Below are positions 13,945-20,558 of a stretch of DNA of 20,558 nucleotides, piece by piece (within the stretch, counting starts at the first letter, position 1; the number at the start of each line of letters is the position of its first letter). The notes below the pieces were generated by a model. It was not told where the DNA came from. It worked only from the letters and a program-made list of their open reading frames with translations, and searched no databases. Made by a program: the position numbers and the translations under genes. Source of the DNA: DASXTS01 sp036505275 (GTDB lineage Bacteria > Actinomycetota > Actinomycetes > Mycobacteriales > Pseudonocardiaceae); contig DASXTS010000548.1 of the NCBI GenBank assembly GCA_036505275.1, forward strand, positions 1 through 20,558, written 5' to 3'.

Positions 13945-15366
13945 TCAGACGTCGTAGTAGAGCGCGAACTCGTAGGGGTGCGGGCGCAGCCGAATGGGGT
14001 CGATCTCCTGCTCGCGCTTCAGTGCGATCCAGGTCTCGATGAGGTCCTCGGTGAACACTCCGCCCTCGACGAGGTAATCGTGGTCCTCCTCGAGGCGGTC
14101 GATCACGGCCTCGAGGCTTCCCGGCACCTGGGCGACCTCCTTGGCCTCCTCGGGCGGCAGCTCGTAGAGGTCCTTGTCGATCGGCGTCGGTGGCTCGATC
14201 TTGTTCTTGATGCCGTCCAGGCCGGCCATGAGCTGGGCGGCGAACGCGAGGTACGGGTTGCCGGAGGAGTCTGGGCAGCGGAACTCGAGGCGCTTGGCCT
14301 TTGGGTTGCTGCCGGTGATCGGGATCCGGATGCACGCTGAGCGGTTGCGCTGCGAGTAGACCAGGTTGACCGGCGCCTCGAAGCCGGGCACGAGCCGGTG
14401 GTAGGAGTTCATCGTCGGGCAGGTGAAGGCCAGCAGGCTCGGCACATGGTGCAGCAGTCCGCCGATGTAGTGCCGCGCCTTGTCCGACAGCCCGCCGTAG
14501 CCGGACTCGTCGTAGAAGATCGGCTCGCCGTCCTTCCACAACGACTGGTGGGTGTGCATGCCGGAACCGTTGTCGCCGAGCAGCGGCTTGGGCATGAACG
14601 TGACGGTGTGGCCGGCCTGCCAGGCGGTGTTCTTAACGATGTACTTGTACAGCTGCAGGTCGTCGGCGGCGTGCAGCAGCGTGTTGTACTTGTAGTTGAT
14701 CTCGGCCTGGCCGGCGGTGCCGACCTCGTGGTGGGCCTTCTCCAGGGTGAACCCGGCCGCGATCAGGTTGCCCAGCATCTCGTTGCGCAGGTCGGCGAAA
14801 TGGTCGGTTGGCGGCACCGGGAAGTAGCCGCCCTTGTACCTGACCTTGTAGCCCTTGTTGCCGCCTTCCTCGTCAAGGCCGGTGTTCCACCAGCCGGCGA
14901 TGGAGTCGATCTCGTAGAAGGTGCCGTTGGGCAGGCTGTCGAACCGCACCGAGTCGAAGATGTAGAACTCGGCCTCCGGCCCGAAGTAGGCGGTGTTGGC
15001 GATCTCCGACTCGGCCAGGTACTGCTCGGCCTTGCGCGCGATGTTGCGCGGGTCGCGGCTGTACGGCTCGCGGGTCACCGCGTCGTGCACGAAGAAGTTG
15101 ATGTTCAGGGTCTTCCGCTTGCGGAACGGGTCGATGCGCGCCGTGGCCGCGTCGGGCAGCAACAGCATGTCCGACTCGTGGATGGCCTGGAAGCCGCGCA
15201 CCGAGGAGCCGTCGAACATCAGGCCTTCCTCGAAGGTCTCCGCCAACATCTCCGCGGGCACGGTGAAGTGCTGCATGATGCCCGGAAGGTCGCAGAACCG
15301 GACGTCGATGAACTCGACTTCCTCGTCCCTGACGTACTTCAAGGCCTCGTCGGGGCTGCTGAACAC
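13945..15366 (-). CDS. glnA: Glutamine synthetase, type I (GSI-beta)
   Basis: ATP-dependent glutamate plus ammonia to glutamine, the main ammonium-assimilating step; a cytoplasmic dodecamer. The 473-aa product shows the N-terminal FDGSSVRGF latch, EAEFYIFD and EVGTAGQAEI metal/glutamate motifs, GDNGSGMHTHQSLWKDG at the ATP site, and SQRNRSACIRIP with FRCPDSSGNPYLAF. Y401 in KDLYELPPEEA is the adenylylation tyrosine, so control by a GlnE-type adenylyltransferase is expected. The start is GTG 15366 with AAGGAG 8 nt upstream. A four-element GlnR-like box lies about 95-130 bp upstream. Proximity to an RDD protein recalls the mycobacterial glnA1 neighbourhood. Confidence 0.97.
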   Translation of the reverse strand: MFSSPDEALKYVRDEEVEFIDVRFCDLPGIMQHFTVPAEMLAETFEEGLMFDGSSVRGFQAIHESDMLLLPDAATARIDPFRKRKTLNINFFVHDAVTREPYSRDPRNIARKAEQYLAESEIANTAYFGPEAEFYIFDSVRFDSLPNGTFYEIDSIAGWWNTGLDEEGGNKGYKVRYKGGYFPVPPTDHFADLRNEMLGNLIAAGFTLEKAHHEVGTAGQAEINYKYNTLLHAADDLQLYKYIVKNTAWQAGHTVTFMPKPLLGDNGSGMHTHQSLWKDGEPIFYDESGYGGLSDKARHYIGGLLHHVPSLLAFTCPTMNSYHRLVPGFEAPVNLVYSQRNRSACIRIPITGSNPKAKRLEFRCPDSSGNPYLAFAAQLMAGLDGIKNKIEPPTPIDKDLYELPPEEAKEVAQVPGSLEAVIDRLEEDHDYLVEGGVFTEDLIETWIALKREQEIDPIRLRPHPYEFALYYDV

Positions 15367-15460
15367 GCTGTTGGCTCCTTACGCTCGGCGGCTGGATACC
15401 GGGGCAGCTGGATGCTATCGCCCCTGATGCCGCGTCCTGCCGGGACGCTAGGTGGGCGGT

Positions 15461-15498
15461 GTTGCCCGACTATCACTGAGGTGTTTCACCGGTGTAAA
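15461..15498 (-). promoter_or_regulatory. GlnR-like operator between glnA and RDD-ure
   Basis: Read towards glnA: TTTAC-N6-GAAAC-N6-GTGAT-N6-GCAAC, with all three spacers exactly 6 nt. The actinobacterial GlnR consensus is gTnAC-n6-GaAAC repeated, so each element matches at 4 or 5 of 5 positions. The site is about 95 bp from the glnA start and about 90 bp from the divergent RDD start, so it could serve both. A TAGCAT box at 15412-15417 on the minus strand is a possible glnA -10. Confidence 0.7.
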
Positions 15499-15575
15499 CC
15501 GAACGGACGGTGTTGGGGCGGTCGCCGCGCCGTTTCAGCAGCCGATTCACTCCCGGGATGGGGTGGATGGGGCTC

Positions 15576-15581
15576 TAGGCT
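15576..15581 (+). promoter_or_regulatory. Candidate -10 box for RDD-ure
   Basis: TAGGCT ends 7 nt before the GTG at 15589, so the message would be leaderless. No Shine-Dalgarno sequence lies between them. Confidence 0.45.
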
Positions 15582-15588
15582 GGCGCGC

Positions 15589-15999
15589 GTGAGCGAGCGT
15601 GCGACGGCGATCCAGGACTGGCGGGGGCAGCGGCTGGGCCTGCCCAAGGACGGGCCTGGTGCGGTGGCCGGGTTCGGCCGGCGGATCGTTGCGCTGTTCA
15701 TCGACTGGGTGCCGTGTGCGGTGCTCGCCCAGCTGCTGACCGAGAACCCGGCGTGGTCGGCGCTGGTGTTCTTCGCGCTGCTCACCACGCTGAGCGTGAC
15801 GCTGTTCGGCCGGACGCCGGGGCACGCCGCGGTGGGCGCGCGGGTGGCCATGCTGGACGGGGGGCGACCGCCCTTCGGCGCCGCGGTGGTGCGCACGCTG
15901 CTGATCTGCCTGGCGCTCATCCCGCCGGCCATCTACAACGCGGACGGCCGTGGCCTGCACGACCGCGCGGCCGGCACCATCGTGTTACGCACGCGCTAA
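15589..15999 (+). CDS. RDD-family membrane protein
   Basis: A 136-aa membrane protein with three hydrophobic segments (about residues 33-50, 57-74 and 100-116). It has the signature Arg (R32) and Asp (D39) near the first segment and the C-terminal GRGLHDRAAGTIV that defines RDD proteins. Function is unknown; transport or membrane-stress roles have been proposed for others. The GTG start at 15589 fits the -10 box 7 nt upstream. It sits divergent from glnA, an arrangement also seen in mycobacteria, and 50 nt before ureA, so it may be the first gene of the urease transcript. It carries a rare TTA codon at 15985 (L133). Confidence 0.88.
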   Translation: MSERATAIQDWRGQRLGLPKDGPGAVAGFGRRIVALFIDWVPCAVLAQLLTENPAWSALVFFALLTTLSVTLFGRTPGHAAVGARVAMLDGGRPPFGAAVVRTLLICLALIPPAIYNADGRGLHDRAAGTIVLRTR

Positions 16000-16049
16000 C
16001 GAGCGCCCCGCCGACGAGCGTGTCGGCGCGGACGGGCCAAGATGACGCC

Positions 16050-16352
16050 ATGCGCCTGACACCGCACGAGCAGGAGCGGCTGCTCATCCACGTCGCCGCC
16101 GATGTCGCCGCCCGCCGCCGTGCGCGCGGCCTGGCCCTGAACCACCCGGAGTGCGTCGCGCTGATCGCGGTGCACGTGCTGGAGGGTGCGCGCGACGGGC
16201 GGACCGTCGCCGATCTCATGGAGAGCGGCCGGCAGGTGCTCAGCCGCGCCGATGCCATGGAGGGCGTGCCGGAGCTGCTGGATCCGGTGCAGATCGAGGC
16301 CACCTTCCCGGACGGCACCAAGCTCGTCACCGTGCACCGGCCGATCCCATGA
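16050..16352 (+). CDS. ureA: Urease subunit gamma
   Basis: A 100-aa structural subunit of the nickel enzyme that splits urea to ammonia and carbamate. MRLTPHEQERLLIH at the start, LNHPECVALIAVHVLEGARDG in the middle and PELLDPVQIEATFPDGTKLVTVH at the end are the family hallmarks. Length matches separate (unfused) gamma subunits. No strong ribosome-binding site precedes the ATG. It overlaps ureB by 4 bases (ATGA). Confidence 0.97.
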   Translation: MRLTPHEQERLLIHVAADVAARRRARGLALNHPECVALIAVHVLEGARDGRTVADLMESGRQVLSRADAMEGVPELLDPVQIEATFPDGTKLVTVHRPIP

Positions 16353-16693
16353 TCCCCGGCGAGATCGTGTACGCCGCCGAGCCGGTGCCGCTGAACCCTG
16401 GGCGGCCCCGCACCACCCTGGTGGTGGTCAACACCGGCGACCGGCCGGTGCAGGTCGGCTCGCACTTCCATTTCGCGGTGGCCAACCCGGCGCTGTCGTT
16501 CGACCGGAACGCCGCCTGGGGCACCCGCCTTGATGTGCCGGCCGGGACGTCGGTGCGGTTCGAGCCCGGGGTCAGCCGCGAGGTGTCGCTGGTGCCGCTC
16601 GGCGGTCGCCGCCTGATCGCCGGCCTGCAGCTCGGCTCCACCGGCCCGCTGGATCGGTCAGCGCCCGAATCGGCGGAGGAGGGGGACCAGTGA
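16349..16693 (+). CDS. ureB: Urease subunit beta
   Basis: A 114-aa structural subunit that packs on the catalytic alpha subunit. MIPGEIVYA, VVNTGDRPVQVGSHFHF, the NPALSFDR segment and LGGRR are typical of UreB. The C-terminal tail is Ser/Glu-rich and variable. The start overlaps the ureA stop and the stop overlaps the ureC start (GTGA), so the three subunits are tightly coupled. Confidence 0.96.
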   Translation: MIPGEIVYAAEPVPLNPGRPRTTLVVVNTGDRPVQVGSHFHFAVANPALSFDRNAAWGTRLDVPAGTSVRFEPGVSREVSLVPLGGRRLIAGLQLGSTGPLDRSAPESAEEGDQ

Positions 16694-18411
16694 CCACCGT
16701 CGACCGGGCCAGGTACGGGGCGCTGCTCGGGCCGACGGCCGGCGACCGGATCAGGCTGGCCGACACCGACCTTTTCGTCGAGATCACCGAGGACCGCAGC
16801 ATCGGCCCCGCCGGGTCGGGCGACGAAGTGGTGTTCGGCGGCGGCAAGGTGATCCGCGAGTCCATGGGCCAGGGCCGGGCCACCAGGGCCGACGGCGCGG
16901 CCGACACGGTGATCACCGGCGCGGTGGTGCTCGACCACTGGGGCGTGATCAAGGCCGATGTCGGCATCCGGGACGGCCGGATCGTCGCGCTGGGTAAGGC
17001 CGGCAACCCGGACACGATGGACGGCGTGCACCCCGGTTTGGTCATCGGGCCGGCCACGGAGATCATCGCCGGCAACGGCCGGATCCTGACCGCCGGAGCG
17101 GTGGACTCGCACGTGCACCTGATCTGCCCGCAGCTGGTGGCCGAGGCGCTGGGCGCCGGCGTCACCACGCTCATCGGCGGCGGCACCGGGCCGGCCGAGG
17201 GCACCCGAGCCACCACGGTCACCCCCGGTGGCTGGCACCTGGCGAGGATGCTGGAGGCGCTGGACGGCTGGCCGGTGAACGTCGCGCTGCTCGGCAAGGG
17301 CAACACCGTGAGCGAGGACGGCCTCTGGGAGCAGCTGCGCGCCGGCGCGTCCGGGTTCAAGCTGCACGAGGACTGGGGCTCCACGCCGGCCGCCATCGAC
17401 GCCTGCCTGCGGGTCGCGGACGCCGCCGGGGTGCAGGTGGCGCTGCACTCCGACACGCTGAACGAGGCCGGTTACGTGGAGTCCACGCTGGCCGCGATCG
17501 CGGGGCGGAGCATCCACGCGTACCACACCGAGGGTGCCGGCGGCGGGCACGCGCCGGACATCATCACGGTGGCCGCGCACCGCAACGTGCTGCCGTCCTC
17601 GACCAACCCCACCCGGCCGCACACGGTGAACACCCTGGACGAGCACCTCGACATGCTGATGGTGTGCCACCACCTCAACCCGTCCGTGCCCGAGGACCTG
17701 GCGTTCGCCGAGAGCCGCATCCGGCCGACCACCATGGCCGCCGAGGACGTGCTGCACGACATCGGCGCCATCTCCATGATCGGCTCCGACTCGCAGGCCA
17801 TGGGCCGGGTCGGCGAGACGGCGATCCGCACCTGGCAGACCGCGCACGTCATGAAGGAACTGCGCGGCGCGCTGCCCGGCGGCGGCCGCGCCGACAACCT
17901 GCGGGCCCAGCGCTACGTGGCCAAGTACACGATCTGCCCCGCGCTGGCGCACGGCCTTGACGAGGAGATCGGCTCAGTGGAGCCCGGCAAGCTCGCCGAC
18001 CTGGTGCTCTGGGAACCGGCGTTCTTCGCGGTGCGGCCGCACCTGGTGCTGAAGGGCGGCATGATCGCCTGGGCGGCCATGGGGGACGCGAACGCCTCCA
18101 TCCCGACGCCGCAGCCGGTGCTCCCGCGGCCCATGTTCGGCGCTTCGTTGGCGGCAGCCGCCGCTACTTCGGTGCACTTCGTCGCGCCGGCCGCGCTGGA
18201 GGCCGGGCTGGCCGAGCGGCTGGCGGTTCGGCGGCCGCTGGTCGCGGTGCGCAATGTGCGGTCGCTGGGCAAGGGCGACATGCCGCTGAACGACGCCCTG
18301 CCGCGCATCGTCGTCGACCCGGACACCTTCACGGTCCGCATTGACGGCGACGAGGTGGAGCCGGCGCCGGTGGCGGCGCTGCCCATGGCGCAGCGTTATT
18401 TCCTGTTCTGA
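16690..18411 (+). CDS. ureC: Urease subunit alpha (catalytic)
   Basis: A 573-aa catalytic subunit. All nickel-site residues are present: H141 and H143 in DSHVHLICPQ, the Lys that is carbamylated (K224, SGFKLHEDWG), His in ALHSDTLNE (about 253), His in HTEGAGGGHAPD (about 279), and Asp in IGSDSQAMGRVGE (about 367). The flap carries the catalytic His in MVCHHLNPS (about 327). Numbering is offset by +7 from the Klebsiella enzyme. The GTG start overlaps ureB by 4 bases. Nothing is missing, so an active enzyme is expected if the accessory proteins load nickel. Confidence 0.98.
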   Translation: MTTVDRARYGALLGPTAGDRIRLADTDLFVEITEDRSIGPAGSGDEVVFGGGKVIRESMGQGRATRADGAADTVITGAVVLDHWGVIKADVGIRDGRIVALGKAGNPDTMDGVHPGLVIGPATEIIAGNGRILTAGAVDSHVHLICPQLVAEALGAGVTTLIGGGTGPAEGTRATTVTPGGWHLARMLEALDGWPVNVALLGKGNTVSEDGLWEQLRAGASGFKLHEDWGSTPAAIDACLRVADAAGVQVALHSDTLNEAGYVESTLAAIAGRSIHAYHTEGAGGGHAPDIITVAAHRNVLPSSTNPTRPHTVNTLDEHLDMLMVCHHLNPSVPEDLAFAESRIRPTTMAAEDVLHDIGAISMIGSDSQAMGRVGETAIRTWQTAHVMKELRGALPGGGRADNLRAQRYVAKYTICPALAHGLDEEIGSVEPGKLADLVLWEPAFFAVRPHLVLKGGMIAWAAMGDANASIPTPQPVLPRPMFGASLAAAAATSVHFVAPAALEAGLAERLAVRRPLVAVRNVRSLGKGDMPLNDALPRIVVDPDTFTVRIDGDEVEPAPVAALPMAQRYFLF

Positions 18412-18426
18412 GGTGGTGGTGACACC

Positions 18427-19152
18427 GTGGCTGCTTCGATCGTGTCCTCGGCCGCGTTGCTCCTGCTCGCCGACCCGCGGCTGCCGGCCGGGTCGCACGC
18501 GCACTCTGGCGGCGTCGAGCCGGCGGTGGCCGCCGGGTTGGTGCGCGACGAGGCAACGCTGCGGGCGTTTCTCGCCGGCCGGCTGCCGACCGCGGGCCTG
18601 GTGTCCGCTGCGTTCGCAGCGGCCGCGTGCCTGGAGTGCCCTTCGCCCGCACCGCGGTGGCGGCTGCTGGACGCCGAGCTGGACGCGAGGACGCCGTCGC
18701 CGGCACAGCGGGCGGCGTCCCGCGCTCAGGGCCGTGGCCTGCTGCGGGCGGCCCGCGCGCTCTGGCCGTCGCCGTCGACCGGCCGCGATGTCCTGGACGC
18801 GGTGGCCGCCGGCCCGGGCGTTGAGCCGGGGAGTTGGCCGCACCACGCTGTGGTGCTGGGGGTGTGCACCCGGCTGGCGGGGGGCACGCCGCTCGATGCC
18901 GCCACGCTGGGGGCCACGGCGGCGGTGACGGGGCCGGCGTCGGCGGCCGTGCGGCTGCTCGGGTTGGACCCGCTCGCCGTGCACGCCATGCTCGCCGGCC
19001 TCGCCGCCGCCGTCGACGCGGTGTCGGCGGCAGCGGTCGCGGCCGCCGCCGAGGCCACCGGGCCGGCCGATCTGCCCGCGCCGTCCGCGCCGGCCATGGA
19101 TGTCCTCGCCGAGCAGCATCAATGCCAGGAGGTGCGTCTGTTTGAGTCATGA
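18427..19152 (+). CDS. ureF: Urease accessory protein UreF
   Basis: A 241-aa accessory protein that acts with UreD and UreG in nickel insertion. The N-terminal LLLLADPRLPAGSHAHSGGVEPAV is the UreF hallmark, followed by the usual all-helical Ala-rich body (LLRAARALWP, HHAVVLGVCTRLAG, AAVRLLGLDPLAVHAMLAGL). The start is GTG 18427 with AGGTGG upstream, 15 nt after ureC. It follows ureC directly, with no ureE. It overlaps ureG by 11 bases. Confidence 0.92.
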   Translation: MAASIVSSAALLLLADPRLPAGSHAHSGGVEPAVAAGLVRDEATLRAFLAGRLPTAGLVSAAFAAAACLECPSPAPRWRLLDAELDARTPSPAQRAASRAQGRGLLRAARALWPSPSTGRDVLDAVAAGPGVEPGSWPHHAVVLGVCTRLAGGTPLDAATLGATAAVTGPASAAVRLLGLDPLAVHAMLAGLAAAVDAVSAAAVAAAAEATGPADLPAPSAPAMDVLAEQHQCQEVRLFES

Positions 19153-19825
19153 CCACGATCTCGACCGCGACCCGCACGGCGTCGCGGCGGTGCCGGCGGT
19201 CGGCCGGGCCATGCGGCTCGGCATCGGCGGCCCGGTCGGCAGCGGCAAGACCGCACTTGTTGCGGCGCTCTGCCGGGTGCTGCGCCAGCACCTGCGGCTT
19301 GCCGTGGTGACCAACGACATCTACACCACCGAAGACGCCGATTTCCTGCGCCGCGAGGCCGTGCTGCCCGACTCGCGCATCACCGCGGTGCGCACCGGGT
19401 GCTGCCCGCACACCGCGATCAGGGACGACATCGCGGCCAACCTGGACGCCGTCGAGGCGCACGAGGCGGCACACGGCCCGCTCGACCTGGTCATTGTGGA
19501 GAGCGGCGGCGACAACCTCACCGCCACGTTCAGCCGCGGCCTGGCCGACCGGCAGATCTTCGTGCTGGACGTGGCCGGTGGCGACAAGGTGCCCCGCAAG
19601 GGCGGCCCAGGCGTGTTGCTGGCCGACCTGCTCGTGATCAATAAGGTCGACCTCGCGCCGCTGGTCGGTGCCGACCTGGCGGTCATGGGCGCGGACGCCT
19701 CGCGGGTCCGGGAGGGCCGGCCGGTGATCATGACCTCGGTCCGCCGGGAGCCGGACGTGCCGCAGGTCGCCGAGTGGCTGAGCGCCGAGCTGGCGTCCTG
19801 GCGGGCCGCCACCGGCCCGGGATGA
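19142..19825 (+). CDS. ureG: Urease accessory GTPase UreG
   Basis: A 227-aa SIMIBI GTPase that powers nickel delivery. P-loop GGPVGSGKT is at 29-37, the nickel-binding CPH at 88-90 (preceded by an extra Cys, C87), ESGGDNLTATFS at 120-131 and NKVD at 167-170. The start was set at TTG 19142 because AGGAGG (19127-19132) lies 9 nt upstream and the product then begins MSHDHD, as in other UreGs. The longer frame from ATG 19100 reads through ureF and is unlikely. The His/Asp-rich N-terminus may hold metal in the absence of UreE. Confidence 0.94.
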   Translation: MSHDHDLDRDPHGVAAVPAVGRAMRLGIGGPVGSGKTALVAALCRVLRQHLRLAVVTNDIYTTEDADFLRREAVLPDSRITAVRTGCCPHTAIRDDIAANLDAVEAHEAAHGPLDLVIVESGGDNLTATFSRGLADRQIFVLDVAGGDKVPRKGGPGVLLADLLVINKVDLAPLVGADLAVMGADASRVREGRPVIMTSVRREPDVPQVAEWLSAELASWRAATGPG

Positions 19826-19832
19826 ACCTCGG

Positions 19833-20558
19833 ATGAGCCGTGCGCTGCGGGCGCGCGCCGTCATCGCGGCCGAGGCAGACGGTGCCGGTGGCACCCGGCT
19901 CACGGTGCTGCGCGGCGACGGCCCGCTGGCGCTGCGGCCGGCGGCGGACGCGGTCTACCTGGTCGGCGCCGCGGCCGGGCCGCTCGGCGGCGACGAGCTG
20001 TCGCTGCGGGTCGCCGTCGGGGCGGGTTCGGTGCTGCGGCTGCGCTCGGCTGCCGCGACACTGCTGCTGCCGGACGCCGGTGGCGCGCGCTCCAGCTTCG
20101 AGCTGCATGCCACCGTCGGGGCCGGCGCGACACTCGACTGCGCCCTGCAGCCGCTGATCGCCGCGGATGGCTGCGACCACCGGCAGGCGTGCACGGTGTC
20201 GCTGGCCGGCGGCGCGTCGCTGCGCTGGCGCGAGGAGCTCGTCCTCGGCCGGCACGGCGAGCCGCCGGGGGCGTGCACGCTGCGGCTGGACGTCGAGTTC
20301 GGCCGCGCGCCGCTGCTACGCCACTCGCTGGACATCGGCCGGTGGCATGCCAGCCCGGCGGTGCTCGGCGACGCCCGCGCCGCCGGGTCGCTGCTCCTCG
20401 CCGGCCGCCGGTGGCCGGACCCAGGGCAGTCGCACCCAGGGCAGTCGCACCCAGTGCAGCCGCAGGCCACCGGCTCCGTGGTGATCACCCCGCTGGCCGG
20501 CCCCGGCGTGCTCGTCCAGGCCATGGCCCCCGGTGCCGCCGAGCTGTCCCGCCTGCTC
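19833..20558 (+). CDS. ureD: Urease accessory protein UreD (3' end outside the window)
   Basis: 242 codons of an open frame that runs off the window. UreD scaffolds the UreF-UreG complex on apo-urease. ARAVIAAEADGAGGTRLTVLRGDGPLALRP, VYLVGAAAGPLGGDELSLRVAVGAG, LRSAAATLLLPD and RWREELVLGRHGEPPGA are recognisable family segments. The start is ATG 19833, 7 nt after ureG. It contains a 15-bp tandem repeat near residue 200 that encodes a Pro-Gly-Gln-Ser-His repeat. Typical full length is about 240-280 aa, so only a few codons should be missing. Confidence 0.9.
   Translation, partial: MSRALRARAVIAAEADGAGGTRLTVLRGDGPLALRPAADAVYLVGAAAGPLGGDELSLRVAVGAGSVLRLRSAAATLLLPDAGGARSSFELHATVGAGATLDCALQPLIAADGCDHRQACTVSLAGGASLRWREELVLGRHGEPPGACTLRLDVEFGRAPLLRHSLDIGRWHASPAVLGDARAAGSLLLAGRRWPDPGQSHPGQSHPVQPQATGSVVITPLAGPGVLVQAMAPGAAELSRLL
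20420..20464 (+). repeat. 15-bp tandem repeat inside ureD
   Basis: CCCAGGGCAGTCGCA is repeated exactly at 20420-20434 and 20435-20449, with a third copy differing at two bases (20450-20464). In frame it encodes PGQSH, PGQSH, PVQPQ, an insertion with added histidines in a surface loop. The frame is kept by any copy number. Confidence 0.9.

Noticed and set aside
12400..14340. 646-codon open frame on the + strand opposite the acyl-CoA dehydrogenase and glnA genes
   Set aside because: It is antisense to two clearly conserved genes, has no recognisable domain, and long antisense frames are expected at this GC content.
14398..15588. Upstream part of the open frame that ends in the RDD gene
   Set aside because: Antisense to glnA. 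RDD similarity begins only after GTG 15589, where a -10 box also lies.
19100..19141. ATG 19100 as the ureG start
   Set aside because: It lies deep in ureF, lacks a ribosome-binding site and adds residues not typical of UreG; TTG 19142 follows AGGAGG.

Overview
The window is 20.6 kb of very GC-rich, actinomycete-type chromosome. Third codon positions are strongly G/C, GTG and TTG starts are common, genes overlap by 1-13 bases, and several starts sit 6-8 nt behind a TANNNT-like -10 box, a pattern of leaderless actinobacterial transcripts. An adenylylation-type glnA with a GlnR-like operator, an RDD membrane protein beside glnA, a secreted streptogrisin-type protease and a ureABCFGD urease cluster all fit a filamentous or soil actinomycete. 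Genus cannot be fixed from the sequence alone; a Pseudonocardiales-type organism is my guess.

Layout. (1) 45-4679 (+): a DNA-repair operon, sbcD, sbcC and a NurA-like nuclease gene, closed by a hairpin. (2) 4794-9485: a pentapeptide-repeat gene (-), a translationally coupled pair of an Asp-box beta-propeller protein and a small ubiquitin-like sulfur-carrier protein ending in Gly-Gly (+), and a long Helicase_C_3/WYL-like protein (-). (3) 9702-12400: an intact secreted serine protease, a decayed tandem copy of it, an intact Phd/PIN toxin-antitoxin pair, and a PIN toxin relic with two frameshifts. This is the accessory, decaying part of the window. (4) 12478-15366 (-): a long-chain-type acyl-CoA dehydrogenase and glnA, with a strong hairpin between them. 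(5) 15589-20558 (+): an RDD membrane protein and ureA-B-C-F-G-D, with ureD running off the end and no ureE between ureC and ureF.

How they work together. Urease releases ammonia and glutamine synthetase assimilates it. The two transcription units are divergent and share one 222-bp intergenic region holding a four-element GlnR-like box, so joint nitrogen control is plausible. SbcCD with a NurA-like nuclease recalls the archaeal Mre11-Rad50-HerA-NurA end-resection set. A herA homologue, if present, would have to lie upstream of the window.

I saw no tRNA, rRNA, CRISPR array, insertion sequence or phage gene. The least-explained points are the beta-propeller/sulfur-carrier pair, the 15-bp tandem repeats at its start, and the relics between 10.6 and 12.4 kb. 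I did not find a clearly new multi-gene system.
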